Shown here in pieces: positions 14,771 through 23,800 of a stretch of DNA of 24,266 bases. The stretch spans positions 1-24,266 of the forward strand of contig JAPLNJ010000391.1 of the NCBI GenBank assembly GCA_026692885.1, given 5' to 3'. The stretch comes from Planctomycetota bacterium (lineage in GTDB: Bacteria > Planctomycetota > Planctomycetia > Pirellulales > Pirellulaceae). The notes beneath the pieces are model-generated. The model was given only the letters and a program-made list of their open reading frames with translations, was not told the origin of the DNA and searched no databases. Each line of letters begins with the position of its first letter. The first letter of the stretch is position 1. A program made the translations under genes and the position numbers.

Positions 14771-16008
14771 TCCCGACCGCGGCCGGCAGCGGCTACCACG
14801 ACGACCAGGCCCAGGATCATCAGGACGGCGGACACGTAATACGGCATCGCGACGTTCATCGTCAGTAGCGGAATGCCCAGGCCGGAACCGAGGATGCGGG
14901 CCAGCGCATTGACGCTTTGGCTGACCCCGGCGATGGCGCCCTGCTTCGCGGGATCACTGCGGCGGGACAGTAGCGAATTGAGATTTGGCTGCATGCAGGC
15001 GGCCCCGATCACGACCACGGTCAGGGCCGCGAAGAGTAACCAGATCGAGCGTAGCATGATGGCGGGCACCATCAGAGCGAAACCGACCCCGTCGATCACG
15101 GCACCGGTCGAGGCGAGGATCCCTTCGCTCACGCGTCCTGCCAACCGTCGCACCAAACCGCCCTGCACCAGCACCATCATGGTGCCGATGTAGGCGTACG
15201 TCAGACAGACTTGCCGCCAAGTAAAGTCGAACACCGTCAAGACCGCCCGTCCGGTCGCCTGTTCTTCGCCTTTGATCAGCATCGATAACGTGGTTTCGAA
15301 ATTGGCGAACGAGAAGATGCTGACGAACAGCGCGAGCAGCAGGAGTCCCACCGAGGGCGTGGCCAACGCATCGCGAAACGCCTGTGCGTCGAACAGGCGG
15401 CGGGCTGAGGGCGCACTATCCGGCCGCCTGGATTCGGGCAATAGGAAGATCGCCAGCACCAACGCAATCGCAGACAAACCCGCGGCGGTGTAGCCCGGGC
15501 CGGGTCCCGGGTCGCCGTGGCCGCTGGGTACCGCCAAAAACGCCAGCAGCGGGCCAAAGGTGAAGCCTAGTCCGAACGCGATTCCGATCAGTGCCATGCC
15601 GTGGGGACGTTTTTCCAGCGACGTGGTGTCGGCGATGTAGGCCTGCGCGGTCGGGATCGTGGCTCCGGCGATACCCGCGCCGATGCGGGAGACGAACAGT
15701 AGGGTCAGGCTGTGCCAGATCGTCCCCAGGCCGAACAGCGTGTAGAACACCACCGATCCCGCCAGGCCGACGATCAGCACGGGCCGGCGACCCACGCGAT
15801 CCGACAATCGGCCCCACACCGGCGCGAACAGCAATTGCATGATCGAGAACACGGCCATCAACATGCCTAGACGCCAGCCATGCGGATCTTCCGTGAACTG
15901 CTTCGCATAGATCGGCAACAGCGGCAGGACCATGCCGAAACCGAGCAAGTCGATGAACACGGTCAGGAAGATGACGAGCAAGGAACCGCGGCGAGGTTGA
16001 TCAGGCAT
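14755..16008 (-). CDS. MFS transporter, TetA-like drug/solute exporter
   Basis: Predicted 417-aa inner-membrane protein with about 12 transmembrane segments, of the TCR/Tet-type major facilitator family (proton-coupled efflux). The loop 2-3 motif A is present as GRLSDRVGRRPVLI, and the loop before it reads LLFAPVW. The motif C-like stretch GIAFGLGFTFGPLLAFL marks TM5, as in antiporters. No TetR-type regulator lies next to it, so a specific antibiotic role is not implied. ATG 16008 is chosen because the hydrophobic core begins 10 residues later; the frame stays open to 16215 with no membrane or protein character. There is no clear Shine-Dalgarno. It overlaps the 3' end of the convergent TIM-barrel gene. 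Confidence 0.88.
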   Translation of the reverse strand: MPDQPRRGSLLVIFLTVFIDLLGFGMVLPLLPIYAKQFTEDPHGWRLGMLMAVFSIMQLLFAPVWGRLSDRVGRRPVLIVGLAGSVVFYTLFGLGTIWHSLTLLFVSRIGAGIAGATIPTAQAYIADTTSLEKRPHGMALIGIAFGLGFTFGPLLAFLAVPSGHGDPGPGPGYTAAGLSAIALVLAIFLLPESRRPDSAPSARRLFDAQAFRDALATPSVGLLLLALFVSIFSFANFETTLSMLIKGEEQATGRAVLTVFDFTWRQVCLTYAYIGTMMVLVQGGLVRRLAGRVSEGILASTGAVIDGVGFALMVPAIMLRSIWLLFAALTVVVIGAACMQPNLNSLLSRRSDPAKQGAIAGVSQSVNALARILGSGLGIPLLTMNVAMPYYVSAVLMILGLVVVVAAAGRGRDYGTV

Positions 16009-16241
16009 AGGCTTTATCGGGATCTCATAGATGCGCAACGTTTCGCTCAAGGGCCACTTGGTGCACAACGGCGATCGGTAGTTTCCTCGATCTCTCCGTT
16101 TCGCACAATGCGGCGCCCCAGGAAATGCCGGACAACACCGCCCTCTGCTCACCCAGTCGCTTGAAAACGTCGTATTGACCCACGGTCTGGATCTTCCGGG
16201 TTTTGTTTCTCGCACGGATGGCAGAGCCAGAGCACGGATGA
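16009..16241. other. spacer upstream of the MFS gene, possible unrecognised remnant
   Basis: On the minus strand one frame (about 16025-16200) reads protein-like (YDVFKRLGEQRAVLSGISWG, then VVHQVALERN) and lacks a convincing start. I do not recognise a family. It may be a decayed gene piece or chance. Confidence 0.25.
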
Positions 16242-16604
16242 AGACCGAAGAAGAAAGTCACCTATCCTGTGGACGCCTATTCCCACTGCCACCGCACTTC
16301 CGGCACGCACGGGCAGCCGCTGTTGATACTGGACACGGCCGACGATTGGTCGTGGTGGATCGACACCTGGCAGTATGTCCTGGACGTGGCGGATATCGTC
16401 CCGGCGGATCGCAGCCTGATGGCGTTTTCGTACGGACCGTTCATCGGCTTTTGGACTGCGCATGACGCCGCCTTGGCGCACGGATCCCTGGTCATTCCCG
16501 GCGGTGGCCTGCGACTGGGGCTGCAGGTCGAAGTGCGCACCGTGCCCTTGGGCTCGCTGCCCCGCTTCGAAGGCAAGGGGCAGCGTTTCGTAGATCAGCG
16601 GTAA
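16242..16604 (+). pseudogene. phenylacetate-CoA-ligase-like (AMP-forming) remnant with internal deletion
   Basis: After an in-frame stop at 16239-16241 the frame reads KKVTYPVDAYSHCHRTSGTH and continues through DDWSWWIDTWQYVLDVADIV and AFSYGPFIGFWTAHDAALAH to VIPGGGL. This is the segment around the ATP/AMP-binding motif (TSGTTGRP in the family, TSGTHGQP here) of PaaK-type acyl-CoA ligases. It then jumps to LGLQVEVRTVPLGSLPRFEG and KGQRFVDQR, which fits the extreme C-terminus of the same family. About 250 residues between are missing, as is the N-terminus. The junction near 16504-16515 keeps the frame. A full family member is about 400-450 aa, so this is a non-functional relic. Confidence 0.7.
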
Positions 16605-16840
16605 CTTCCGTCAGGAACATCTATCCGACGGAATTGGAAGTTGGTCAACGACGGTGTGGATATGCTTAGACTGCTCAGCCGCAGGGATGGCCTTGAATGG
16701 GCCTTGATCATAAGGTTGCGCACTGCTGTTCGTGACAACTTCCTGATTCTTGGCATTTGCCGCGTAGCGGCTGCCGATCGTAGCCGTGGGTTAATAACCC
16801 ACGGCTACGTTCAGGAGGTCGCTCCGCGACTAATGAGTTC
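16605..16840. other. spacer without gene
   Basis: No credible gene. A weak dyad (TTCCGTC / GACGGAA, 16606-16633) follows the relic, and a strong palindrome lies at 16779-16809. The 77-codon frame across 16641-16874 runs into the MITE-like element and is not protein-like. Confidence 0.5.
16779..16809. repeat. 31-bp near-perfect palindrome
   Basis: The 15-bp arms CGTAGCCGTGGGTTA (16779-16793) and TAACCCACGGCTACG (16795-16809) are separated by one base. It begins with GTAG and ends with CTAC, like the REP pairs elsewhere in this window. Confidence 0.75.
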
Positions 16841-17095
16841 TAGCACCAAACGGTTTCTTGGTCCTGGCGCGTAAAGAATGAGATTTTACGGTTCCGCAGT
16901 GCCGGGCCCCAGGCAGGGCTCAGACGTACAGAATTCAAAATTGGCGGTTTGGCGACTTTGCCAAGTCAGAGTGGTTTGTCCGCCAATTTTGAATTCTGTA
17001 CGTCTGAGCCCTCGCGGCAAGCCCCGTCCAGGCGACAACATTAAACCTCATTCTTGATTCTTGCCACTCCCACCGTAAAAAACCGTTTGGTGCTA
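16841..17095. mobile_element. MITE-like palindromic element, copy 2
   Basis: 255 bp bounded by perfect 16-bp terminal inverted repeats TAGCACCAAACGGTTT (16841-16856 and 17080-17095). The core is a perfect inverted repeat with 32-bp arms (16916-16947, 16980-17011) around a 32-nt spacer. The sequence between termini and core is also inverted with moderate identity (AAGAATGAG near 16874, CTCATTCTTG near 17048). It has no coding capacity. TA occurs at both ends, consistent with insertion at a TA target. Homologous to 4047-4295. Confidence 0.8.
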
Positions 17096-17232
17096 GGTTG
17101 CCAATGGCATGGGAGGGCGAGGGGCCCAGTGGGCACCCTGCCGAGCCGGAGCGGGCCGTCAGGGACGGCCCACGGCTCCGCGGGAGCGTCGCCCTCCCCA
17201 TCCACGTTCTCTCGTTTTCCATTGGCAACCTA
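17094..17232. repeat. second palindromic element abutting the MITE
   Basis: The terminal arms TAGGTTGCCAATGG (17094-17107) and CCATTGGCAACCTA (17219-17232) are exact inverted copies. Inside, GGGAGGGCGA and TCGCCCTCCCC pair again. Its first TA is shared with the last TA of the MITE-like element. Confidence 0.65.
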
Positions 17233-17384
17233 CGACTCAATAATTCCCCGACACAATAATTCCCCGTCGCTTCGCGCTTGCGATAATTCGCTGCTAGTAT
17301 TTTGCGCAACGTTCCGATCAAGGCCCCGTTCGCGTCTGGCAAACCTGCCGGGTTGTGAGCTGCACCCCGCGGTCGCGCCGCCGT
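17233..17384. other. spacer downstream of the Gfo/Idh/MocA gene
   Basis: It contains a 13-bp tandem repeat CAATAATTCCCCG separated by 3 bp (about 17239-17267) and copy 2 of the 36-bp dispersed repeat. No gene is seen. Confidence 0.5.
17290..17325 (+). repeat. 36-bp dispersed repeat, copy 2
   Basis: Matches 9844-9879 at 32 of 36 positions, in the same orientation. Confidence 0.7.
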
Positions 17385-18827
17385 TCACAGCGTCCAACCC
17401 TGGCGATACTCACGGTGCAGTAACCGGTTGGCATCCTGGTCATTAGTGATCTTCAGGTTCGGACCGTCCCAGGACAGCTTCTTACCGGATCGCATGGCGA
17501 CGTTGCCCAGCAGGCAGGCTTCGGTCAGCAGCCCCGAATGCTCCACGAAGTTGGAGCCGGCGGGCGGGCCGCCGCGGCAGGCATCGACCCATTCCTTGTA
17601 GTGGCCGACCGATCGCGGCAACTTCTTGGGTGGCCGGCCATAGGCTTGCATGCGAGTTTCGGGGATCAGCCGGTGCCCCATCATCGTCCCTTTTTCGCCG
17701 ATGTAGAGAACATCTTCCACGCCGCGGCCCGGCTCCAGATCCTTGGGCCGAGCCGGCTTCAGGCCGCCGTCGTACCAAGTCAAGGTCAGCGGTGGGAACT
17801 CGCCGCGTGCCGGAAACTCGAAGCGCGCGATCGCACCCAACGGATAGGTCTCCGGGTTCAACTTGATGCAACTCGCTTCCACGCTGATCGGATGGGTCAG
17901 TTTCAAAGCTTTGAAGACTGTCGAGAGCTTGTGGCACCAGAGGTCCCCCAGCAGTCCCGTGCCAAAATCCCACCAGTTGCGCCACGTCCAGGGGCAGTAC
18001 GCCGGATGATACGGTCGCTGAGGCGCCGGTCCCAACCACAGGTCCCAATCCAGACCAGCGGGAATGGGTGGCGTTTCCGGCGGGCGGCCTTCCCCCTCGG
18101 GCCAACTCCAGAAACGCGCCCCGCACCACACCTGGACCTCGTGCACCGGCCCGATGGCGCCGTCCCCGATCAGCTCGCAGACGATCCGGGCTTCCTCATT
18201 GGCTTGGCCGTGGTTGCCCAGTTGCGTGGCGACCTTGGCCTGGCGTGCCGCCTCGGTCACTTGCCGAGCTTCGAAGACCGAGTAGGTCAGTGGTTTTTCA
18301 CAGTACACGTGTTTGCCGCGTTTCAAGGCGGCCATCGTGATTACGGCGTGCGTGTGGTCGGGAGTGGCCACCATCACGGCATCGACGTCCTCCTTGGCCA
18401 GTAGTTCACGGTAGTCGCTGTAGGCCTGGCAGCCTTTGTACTTCCCGGACCGGGTCTGTTCTGCGTACTGCTCGTCGACTGTCCGTCGCGCGGGCTCACG
18501 GCCGCCGAGTCGCTGGTCCTTACCCTGGTTCCAATTCCAGGAGAGGTAGCCGCCACCCTCACGATTCACATCGCAGACCGCCACCACCTGCACTTCGGGA
18601 AACTGCTGCAACGCGCTCATGTTCTGCAGCCCCTGGCCGCCCACGCCGATGCCCGCCAGCGTGATTTTGTCGCTCGGCGCGATCTGCCCCGCCCCGCCCA
18701 ACACATGCCGCGGGACAATGGCCAAGGCCGTCGCGGCTGCCATGCCACCGAGGAACTTACGTCGCGAGACTTGGCTTTCGCTACGTCTGCGAGAACCATT
18801 CTTCTTGGAAGGAATTGTCTGATGCAT
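17385..18827 (-). CDS. Tat-exported Gfo/Idh/MocA family oxidoreductase
   Basis: Predicted 480-aa NAD(P)-dependent sugar or inositol oxidoreductase. The Tat signal is SRRKFLGG (21-28) with a hydrophobic run to about 44. The Rossmann domain has GIGVGGQGLQ (59-68) and Asp86 at the end of the second strand (VVAVCDVN). HTHAVITMAALKRGKHVYCE (158-177) leads into the EKP motif (177-179), whose Lys is catalytic in the family. The C-terminal alpha/beta domain is complete and Trp-rich near the middle. Export by Tat with cofactor bound is characteristic of the many planctomycete paralogues. ATG 18827 has GGAG 6 nt upstream. A palindromic element starts 20 bp before the start codon and must be within or next to the promoter. 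It is divergent from the sugar isomerase. Confidence 0.92.
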   Translation of the reverse strand: MHQTIPSKKNGSRRRSESQVSRRKFLGGMAAATALAIVPRHVLGGAGQIAPSDKITLAGIGVGGQGLQNMSALQQFPEVQVVAVCDVNREGGGYLSWNWNQGKDQRLGGREPARRTVDEQYAEQTRSGKYKGCQAYSDYRELLAKEDVDAVMVATPDHTHAVITMAALKRGKHVYCEKPLTYSVFEARQVTEAARQAKVATQLGNHGQANEEARIVCELIGDGAIGPVHEVQVWCGARFWSWPEGEGRPPETPPIPAGLDWDLWLGPAPQRPYHPAYCPWTWRNWWDFGTGLLGDLWCHKLSTVFKALKLTHPISVEASCIKLNPETYPLGAIARFEFPARGEFPPLTLTWYDGGLKPARPKDLEPGRGVEDVLYIGEKGTMMGHRLIPETRMQAYGRPPKKLPRSVGHYKEWVDACRGGPPAGSNFVEHSGLLTEACLLGNVAMRSGKKLSWDGPNLKITNDQDANRLLHREYRQGWTL

Positions 18828-19205
18828 GCTGGTCTCCTGGTTAGGATCGTCGCATCAATAAGTGTCGCAAGAATAGTAGACGGCACACTCCGTGTGCCGA
18901 TTTCCGCACACGGAGTGTGCGGGCTACTTTGAATAGATCCGACAGTTATTGATGCGTCGCCGTTGGCTCCGGGTTAAACAAATCTGCTCGACAACAGATT
19001 GTCGGCTCTTCCCAAGGGGTCGTCAATCATCCCAAGTGCCCGAAGTCCAAAGTCCCGACGTCCATTCGGCAGAGTTGGCCATGATCACTCTGCCAATCAG
19101 ATCTGGATATTGCTTTGGCGCGATTTCGGTGAGACAATCCGGCGGTCTAGGAATACGCCGTGTTCGGAAACCTGTCACCGTTTTCCAATGGAGGAGTAAT
19201 CTGTT
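18828..19205. other. divergent intergenic region
   Basis: It separates the oxidoreductase and isomerase genes. It holds the palindromic element at 18848-18959. I find no promoter pair here as clear as those before 7977, purM and the cytochrome gene. Just before ATG 19206 the strong ribosome binding site GGAGGAG lies 9 nt upstream. Confidence 0.5.
18848..18959. repeat. palindromic element containing a REP/inverted-REP pair
   Basis: The outer arms 18848-18867 and 18940-18959 are inverted copies at 18 of 20 (CGACGCATCAATAA type). Inside, GTAG (18876-18879) precedes the hairpin CGGCACAC-TCC-GTGTGCCG (18881-18899). The partner is CCGCACAC-GGA-GTGTGCGG (18904-18922), followed by G and CTAC (18924-18927). 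The layout is the same as 13626-13684 and 20892-20956, with a different stem sequence. Confidence 0.75.
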
Positions 19206-20765
19206 ATGGCACCCAACGCGCACAATCACACGCCGACGATCCAGCCCCATTGCTGCCCGCACTGCGACCAGACGCGCGAGGCGGACGGGGTCACACGCCG
19301 CGGATTCCTGGGAGGAACGGCCTTAGGCGGCGCCGCCCTGGCATGGCTCTCCTGGACCGAACTGGCCGCGGCCGACGACCCGTTGCCGACCCCGCCGCCG
19401 CGCAAGCCCCTGGTGGTCAAGCCGATTCTGACTTACGCCACGCCGCAACGCGCGCCGCAGACCAGTTGGCGTCCGTGGGGTGGCATTCAGACGCAACAGG
19501 ACGCCGAGGCCGAGGTAGCGCGCATCCGGGGCGAACTGGACAAACTGCAATCGACAGCCGACTTTCCGGTGCAATTCCTGCCCCCCACCGCCATCCGCGA
19601 TGCCAACGAACTGAAGAATCTGGCCGACCTGGCCGGAGCTGACTCGGTGATCCTCTACGCCGCGGGCGGGCCGGCGAATGTCTATCATCAGTTCCGCGCG
19701 GAAGGCAAACAGGTCATCTTTTTCGTGCGGCACAAGTCCGGGCCGGTGTCGCTGTGGTACGAGATCGTCAGTCCCATCTACCTGCGCGGACACACCGACC
19801 AGCGGACCGACAAGGATCTCAGCGAGCGCGACGTGGTGGTCGACAATCAGGAAGAGATCCTGTGGCGGTTGCGCGCTCAGTGCGGCTTGAAGAACACGCT
19901 GGGCAGCCGGATTTTGGCCGTCGGCGGCGCTAGCGGCTGGGCGACGCCCAAGGCGCCCGAGTTGGCCAAGGAACGCTTCCAGCTCGACATCCAGAACATC
20001 TCGTACCCGGAGTTGGGCGAGCTGATCAAAGCGGCACGTCTGGACCAAGGCGCCGTGGCGCTGGCCCAGAAACGGACCGACGCCTATTTGAAGCTGCCCG
20101 GCACTTCGCTGGAGACGGAGCGGAAGTTCGTAGAGAATGCCCTGCTCCTGGACCAGATCTTCCGCAGTCTGATGAAGCAGGCCGACTGCCGGGCGATCAC
20201 GATCAATAACTGCATGTCCACGATCATGCCGCTGGCCGAGACCACGGCCTGCCTGACACTCAGCACGCTGAACGACGATGGCTACCTGGCCTTCTGCGAG
20301 TCGGACTTTGTCGTCATTCCGTCGGGAATCCTGCTGGCGAACATCTCCGGGAAGCCGGCTTTTCTGAATGACCCCACGTACCCGCACGACCACGTGATCA
20401 CGATTGCCCACTGCACCGGTCCGCGTAAGATGGACGGCAAGACGATGGAACCAGCGCGGATCCTGACGCACTTCGAATCGGACTACGGCGCGGCGCCCAA
20501 GGTGGAGATGCGCAAAGGGCAAATCACCACCAACATCCTGCCGGATTTCAAGGCCAAACGCTACGTCGGCATCCTGGGCGAGATCGTCGACGCCCCCTTC
20601 CTGCCCATCTGCCGGGACCAGATTGACATCCGCTTCAAGTGCGACAGCCAATTGCTGGCCGAGCGGATGCCCGGTTTCCATTGGATGACCGGCTACGGCG
20701 ACTACACGAAGGAATTGGGCTACGCCCTGAATCAGGTTGGGATCGAGTGGGAATTCCTGGGCTAG
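19206..20765 (+). CDS. Tat-exported FucI/AraA-like sugar isomerase
   Basis: Predicted 519-aa protein related to the L-fucose/L-arabinose isomerase fold, which interconverts aldoses and ketoses with a divalent metal. The Tat signal is TRRGFLGG (30-37) plus a hydrophobic stretch to about 56; ahead of it is a Cys/His cluster, HCCPHC (15-20). The C-terminal half (about 330-500) has the family look: ITINNCMSTIMPLAETTACL, CESDF with Glu365, HCTGPRKM with His402, and PFLPICRDQIDI. Glu365 and His402 are my best metal-ligand guesses by analogy. The start is secure: GGAGGAG lies 9 nt before ATG 19206. Export of such an isomerase suggests sugar conversion outside the cytoplasm. The GH2 gene follows after 48 bp, probably in the same operon. 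Confidence 0.8.
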   Translation: MAPNAHNHTPTIQPHCCPHCDQTREADGVTRRGFLGGTALGGAALAWLSWTELAAADDPLPTPPPRKPLVVKPILTYATPQRAPQTSWRPWGGIQTQQDAEAEVARIRGELDKLQSTADFPVQFLPPTAIRDANELKNLADLAGADSVILYAAGGPANVYHQFRAEGKQVIFFVRHKSGPVSLWYEIVSPIYLRGHTDQRTDKDLSERDVVVDNQEEILWRLRAQCGLKNTLGSRILAVGGASGWATPKAPELAKERFQLDIQNISYPELGELIKAARLDQGAVALAQKRTDAYLKLPGTSLETERKFVENALLLDQIFRSLMKQADCRAITINNCMSTIMPLAETTACLTLSTLNDDGYLAFCESDFVVIPSGILLANISGKPAFLNDPTYPHDHVITIAHCTGPRKMDGKTMEPARILTHFESDYGAAPKVEMRKGQITTNILPDFKAKRYVGILGEIVDAPFLPICRDQIDIRFKCDSQLLAERMPGFHWMTGYGDYTKELGYALNQVGIEWEFLG

Positions 20766-20813
20766 CCCGAACGATTCAGGTAGGGGCCACTTGACGAATC
20801 GGGGGGAGACACC

Positions 20814-23800
20814 ATGAACACTGCGGAACGGCCGGAAGATAAGTTCGGCATTTGCTTTTCCACCCCGCACCCAACGCCGTTAAGGATTTTGGTAGCCGAA
20901 TTCGCCAGAATTCGGGTGTTTGGCGTGAATCCGCGAAGTCTGGCGACTTCGGCTACGACGTACGTGCCGACTTTTGCCCGCGTCAAGATCCTTAACGGCG
21001 TTGCCCCTCACCCCAACCCGCTCCCCGGAGTACCGGAGCGAGGGAGTTGTTCTTCCGCCGTTCCAAAGACCGCTTGGCTACGTACAGCATTTCTTGTTTT
21101 CACTCTCGTCACACTGTCGGCCGCCGGACTGGCTGCGCAGGCCGACGGGGCGCGGGGCACGATCCCGCGGGGGCGCGTGTTCCCGGAGGAGCCGCTGAGG
21201 CGTCGCGACTTTCCTCCCGATCAGTGGATGACCTACGCCATCGACCCGTACGTCCTCGGCATGCGTCACTTGTCCCTGGCGGGTTCGTGGAAGTTCCGCA
21301 TCGACCCGCAGCGAGTCGGCCTGAAGGAGAACTGGCAGACGACCGAACTGCCCGACACGATCAAGCTGCCAGGCACGACCGATGAGCAGCAGAAGGGTAG
21401 CCCCAACACCAACACGAAGCTGACCAACCATCTCAGCCGATCGTTTCCGTATCAAGGACCGGCCTGGTATCAACGCGAAGTTTCCATCTTCAGCGACGGC
21501 AACAAGGGGAAACGCCTGACGCTGCTGTTGGAGCGAACGAAGAGCACCCAAGTTTGGGTCGACGGGCAGGCTTGCGGCGAACAGGATAGTCTGGCTGGTC
21601 CCCAAGTCTACGATCTCAGCGCCGTCCTGACACCAGGCAAGCACCGCCTCACGATCCTGGTGGACAACGGGAAGAAGCTCCCCGTGAATGGCGGTCATCA
21701 ACTGGCCGAGGATACGCAAACGAACTGGAACGGCATTCTCGGCCGGATCGAACTGCGGATCACGGACCGGGTGTGGATCGACGATGTGCAGGTCTACCCG
21801 AATGTCAAGGAGCACAAGGTCAAGGTGCGAGTTACGCTCGGCAACTTGTCCGGAGCGGAGGCCGCCGGAAGCCTCGAGTTGAAGATTGTGAGTTGGGTTC
21901 AGCGTGGGAATCTCAAGCCGGCGGCAGTGCCTGGTCGGCCGGACGCAGACACACCCAAGAGACCCTCGGTTGCTTCGGGAGCTCGGTCTGGAGACGGGTT
22001 TCGACAGGTCAGCTCGGCCTTTGCGAAGGCCGCCCACGGAACAATCGTGGAAGCGGAGTATGATCTGGTGCCGGACGCGGCGTTGTGGGACGAATTCTCG
22101 CCGAATCTGCACACACTGTTCGTCTCGCTGCACGCGCCCGGCGCTGCCCAGACGTTTGTCGACCGCAAGCAGGTGTTGTTCGGCCTGCGGGAATTCGCAA
22201 CCCTGGGAACGCAGTTCACCATCAATGGCAAGACCATCTTCCTGCGCGGCAAGCATGAGGCCTGCGTGTTCCCCAAGACGGGCTACGCGCCGATGGATGT
22301 GGCAGGTTGGTTGTCCGTACTCGAAATCGCTAAGTCCTACGGCATCAATCATTACCGGTTCCACTCGTGGTGCCCACCGGAAGCGGCCTTCACAGCCGCG
22401 GACATGGTCGGCATCTACCTGCAGCCCGAACTGCCCAATTTCGGCGGCGATTTGGGCAAGGATCGGGCTGCGGCGGAATACACGCGAGCGGAAGCCCACC
22501 GGATCATTAAGGCTTACGGCAACCACCCGTCCTTTGTCATGCTCGCGCTGGGCAACGAAATGTTCGGCGGCCGCACCGTGCGGGCGGAGATCATCCAGGA
22601 ACTGCGTCAGGCCGATGGCCGGCACCTGTACGCCCAAGCCTCGAATTACGACTTCAGCAATCCGGAACTGGCCCAGGGCGACGATTACTGGACGACGTTC
22701 CGCACCAAGCGGGGTGCAGACGGAGCGGTGCGCGGTTCGTACGCTCACGTCGATGCACCGCTGGGACACATCCAGGCCGGTCCGCCAGGAACCACGTACG
22801 ACTACGGCAAGGCCATCGCGGATGTGCCCGTGCCGGTGATCGGCCACGAAGTCGGCCAGTACCAGACCTATCCCAACTTCCGCGAGATCGATAAATATAC
22901 CGGCGTGCTGCGTGCGTGGAACTTCGATGTCTTTCGCCAACGGCTGCAGGCGGCCGGGATGCTGAATCAGGCCGATGATTTCGTGCGAGCCTCCGGCGCG
23001 CTGTCCGTGCTCTGCTACCGCGAAGAGATCGAAGCCGGGCTGCGGACCAAAGGCTTCGGCGGGTTCCAGCTGCTGGACTTGCAGGACTTCCCCGGCCAAG
23101 GTACGGCACTGGTCGGCATCCTGGACGCGTTCATGGCTTCTAAAGGCCTGATCGAGCCCGACGCTTGGCGCGAGTTCTGCTCGGAGACGGTGCCGCTAGC
23201 GATCGTGACCAAATACGCGTGGACCGTTAATGAAACCTTGACGGCCGAGGTCAAGGTGGCTCATTACGGTCCGTCGGCAATGGCGGGCGCGAAGGTCTCC
23301 TGGACCCTGGCCGAAGCCGGGGGCAAGCAGCTTGCCGCGGGGCAGTTACCGGCCAAGGATATTTCCCAGGGCAGTCTGGTGGAATTGGGTCGGATCAGCG
23401 CTGCGTTGCAAAGTGCCGCCGCGCCGGGGAAACTGCTGTTGACCGTGCAGATCGACGGAACGAACTACAAGAACCGTTACGATCTCTGGGTCTATCCCAC
23501 GCAAGTCGACAGGACGCCTCCGGCAGGTGTGACCGTCAGCCGCAAACTGGATGACGACACGTGGCGGATTCTGAACAGCGGCGGCAAGGTGCTGCTGTTG
23601 CCCGAACCGGCACAACTCGCCCACGCCGTCGACGGCTTCTTCGCCTCGGACTTCTGGTGCTACCCGATGTTCAAACGCGGCAATCCGCCTGGCACGTTGG
23701 GATGGCTTTGCGACCCGAAGCATCCGGCGCTGGCCAAGTTCCCCACAGAATCTCACAGCAACTGGCAGTGGTTCAAGCTGGCGATGCACTCGCGCGCCGT

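Noticed and set aside
16935..17342. 135-codon minus-strand frame, and a similar one at 4144-4416
   Set aside because: Both translate the MITE arms (giving QTYRIQNWR and QTYRFQFSR); repeat-derived artefacts.
19323..20870. 515-codon minus-strand frame
   Set aside because: Antisense to the Tat-exported isomerase, which has a strong ribosome binding site and signal peptide.
21078..23099. 673-codon minus-strand frame
   Set aside because: Antisense to the GH2 gene, where the catalytic motifs on the plus strand are clear; GC-rich codon use creates such frames.
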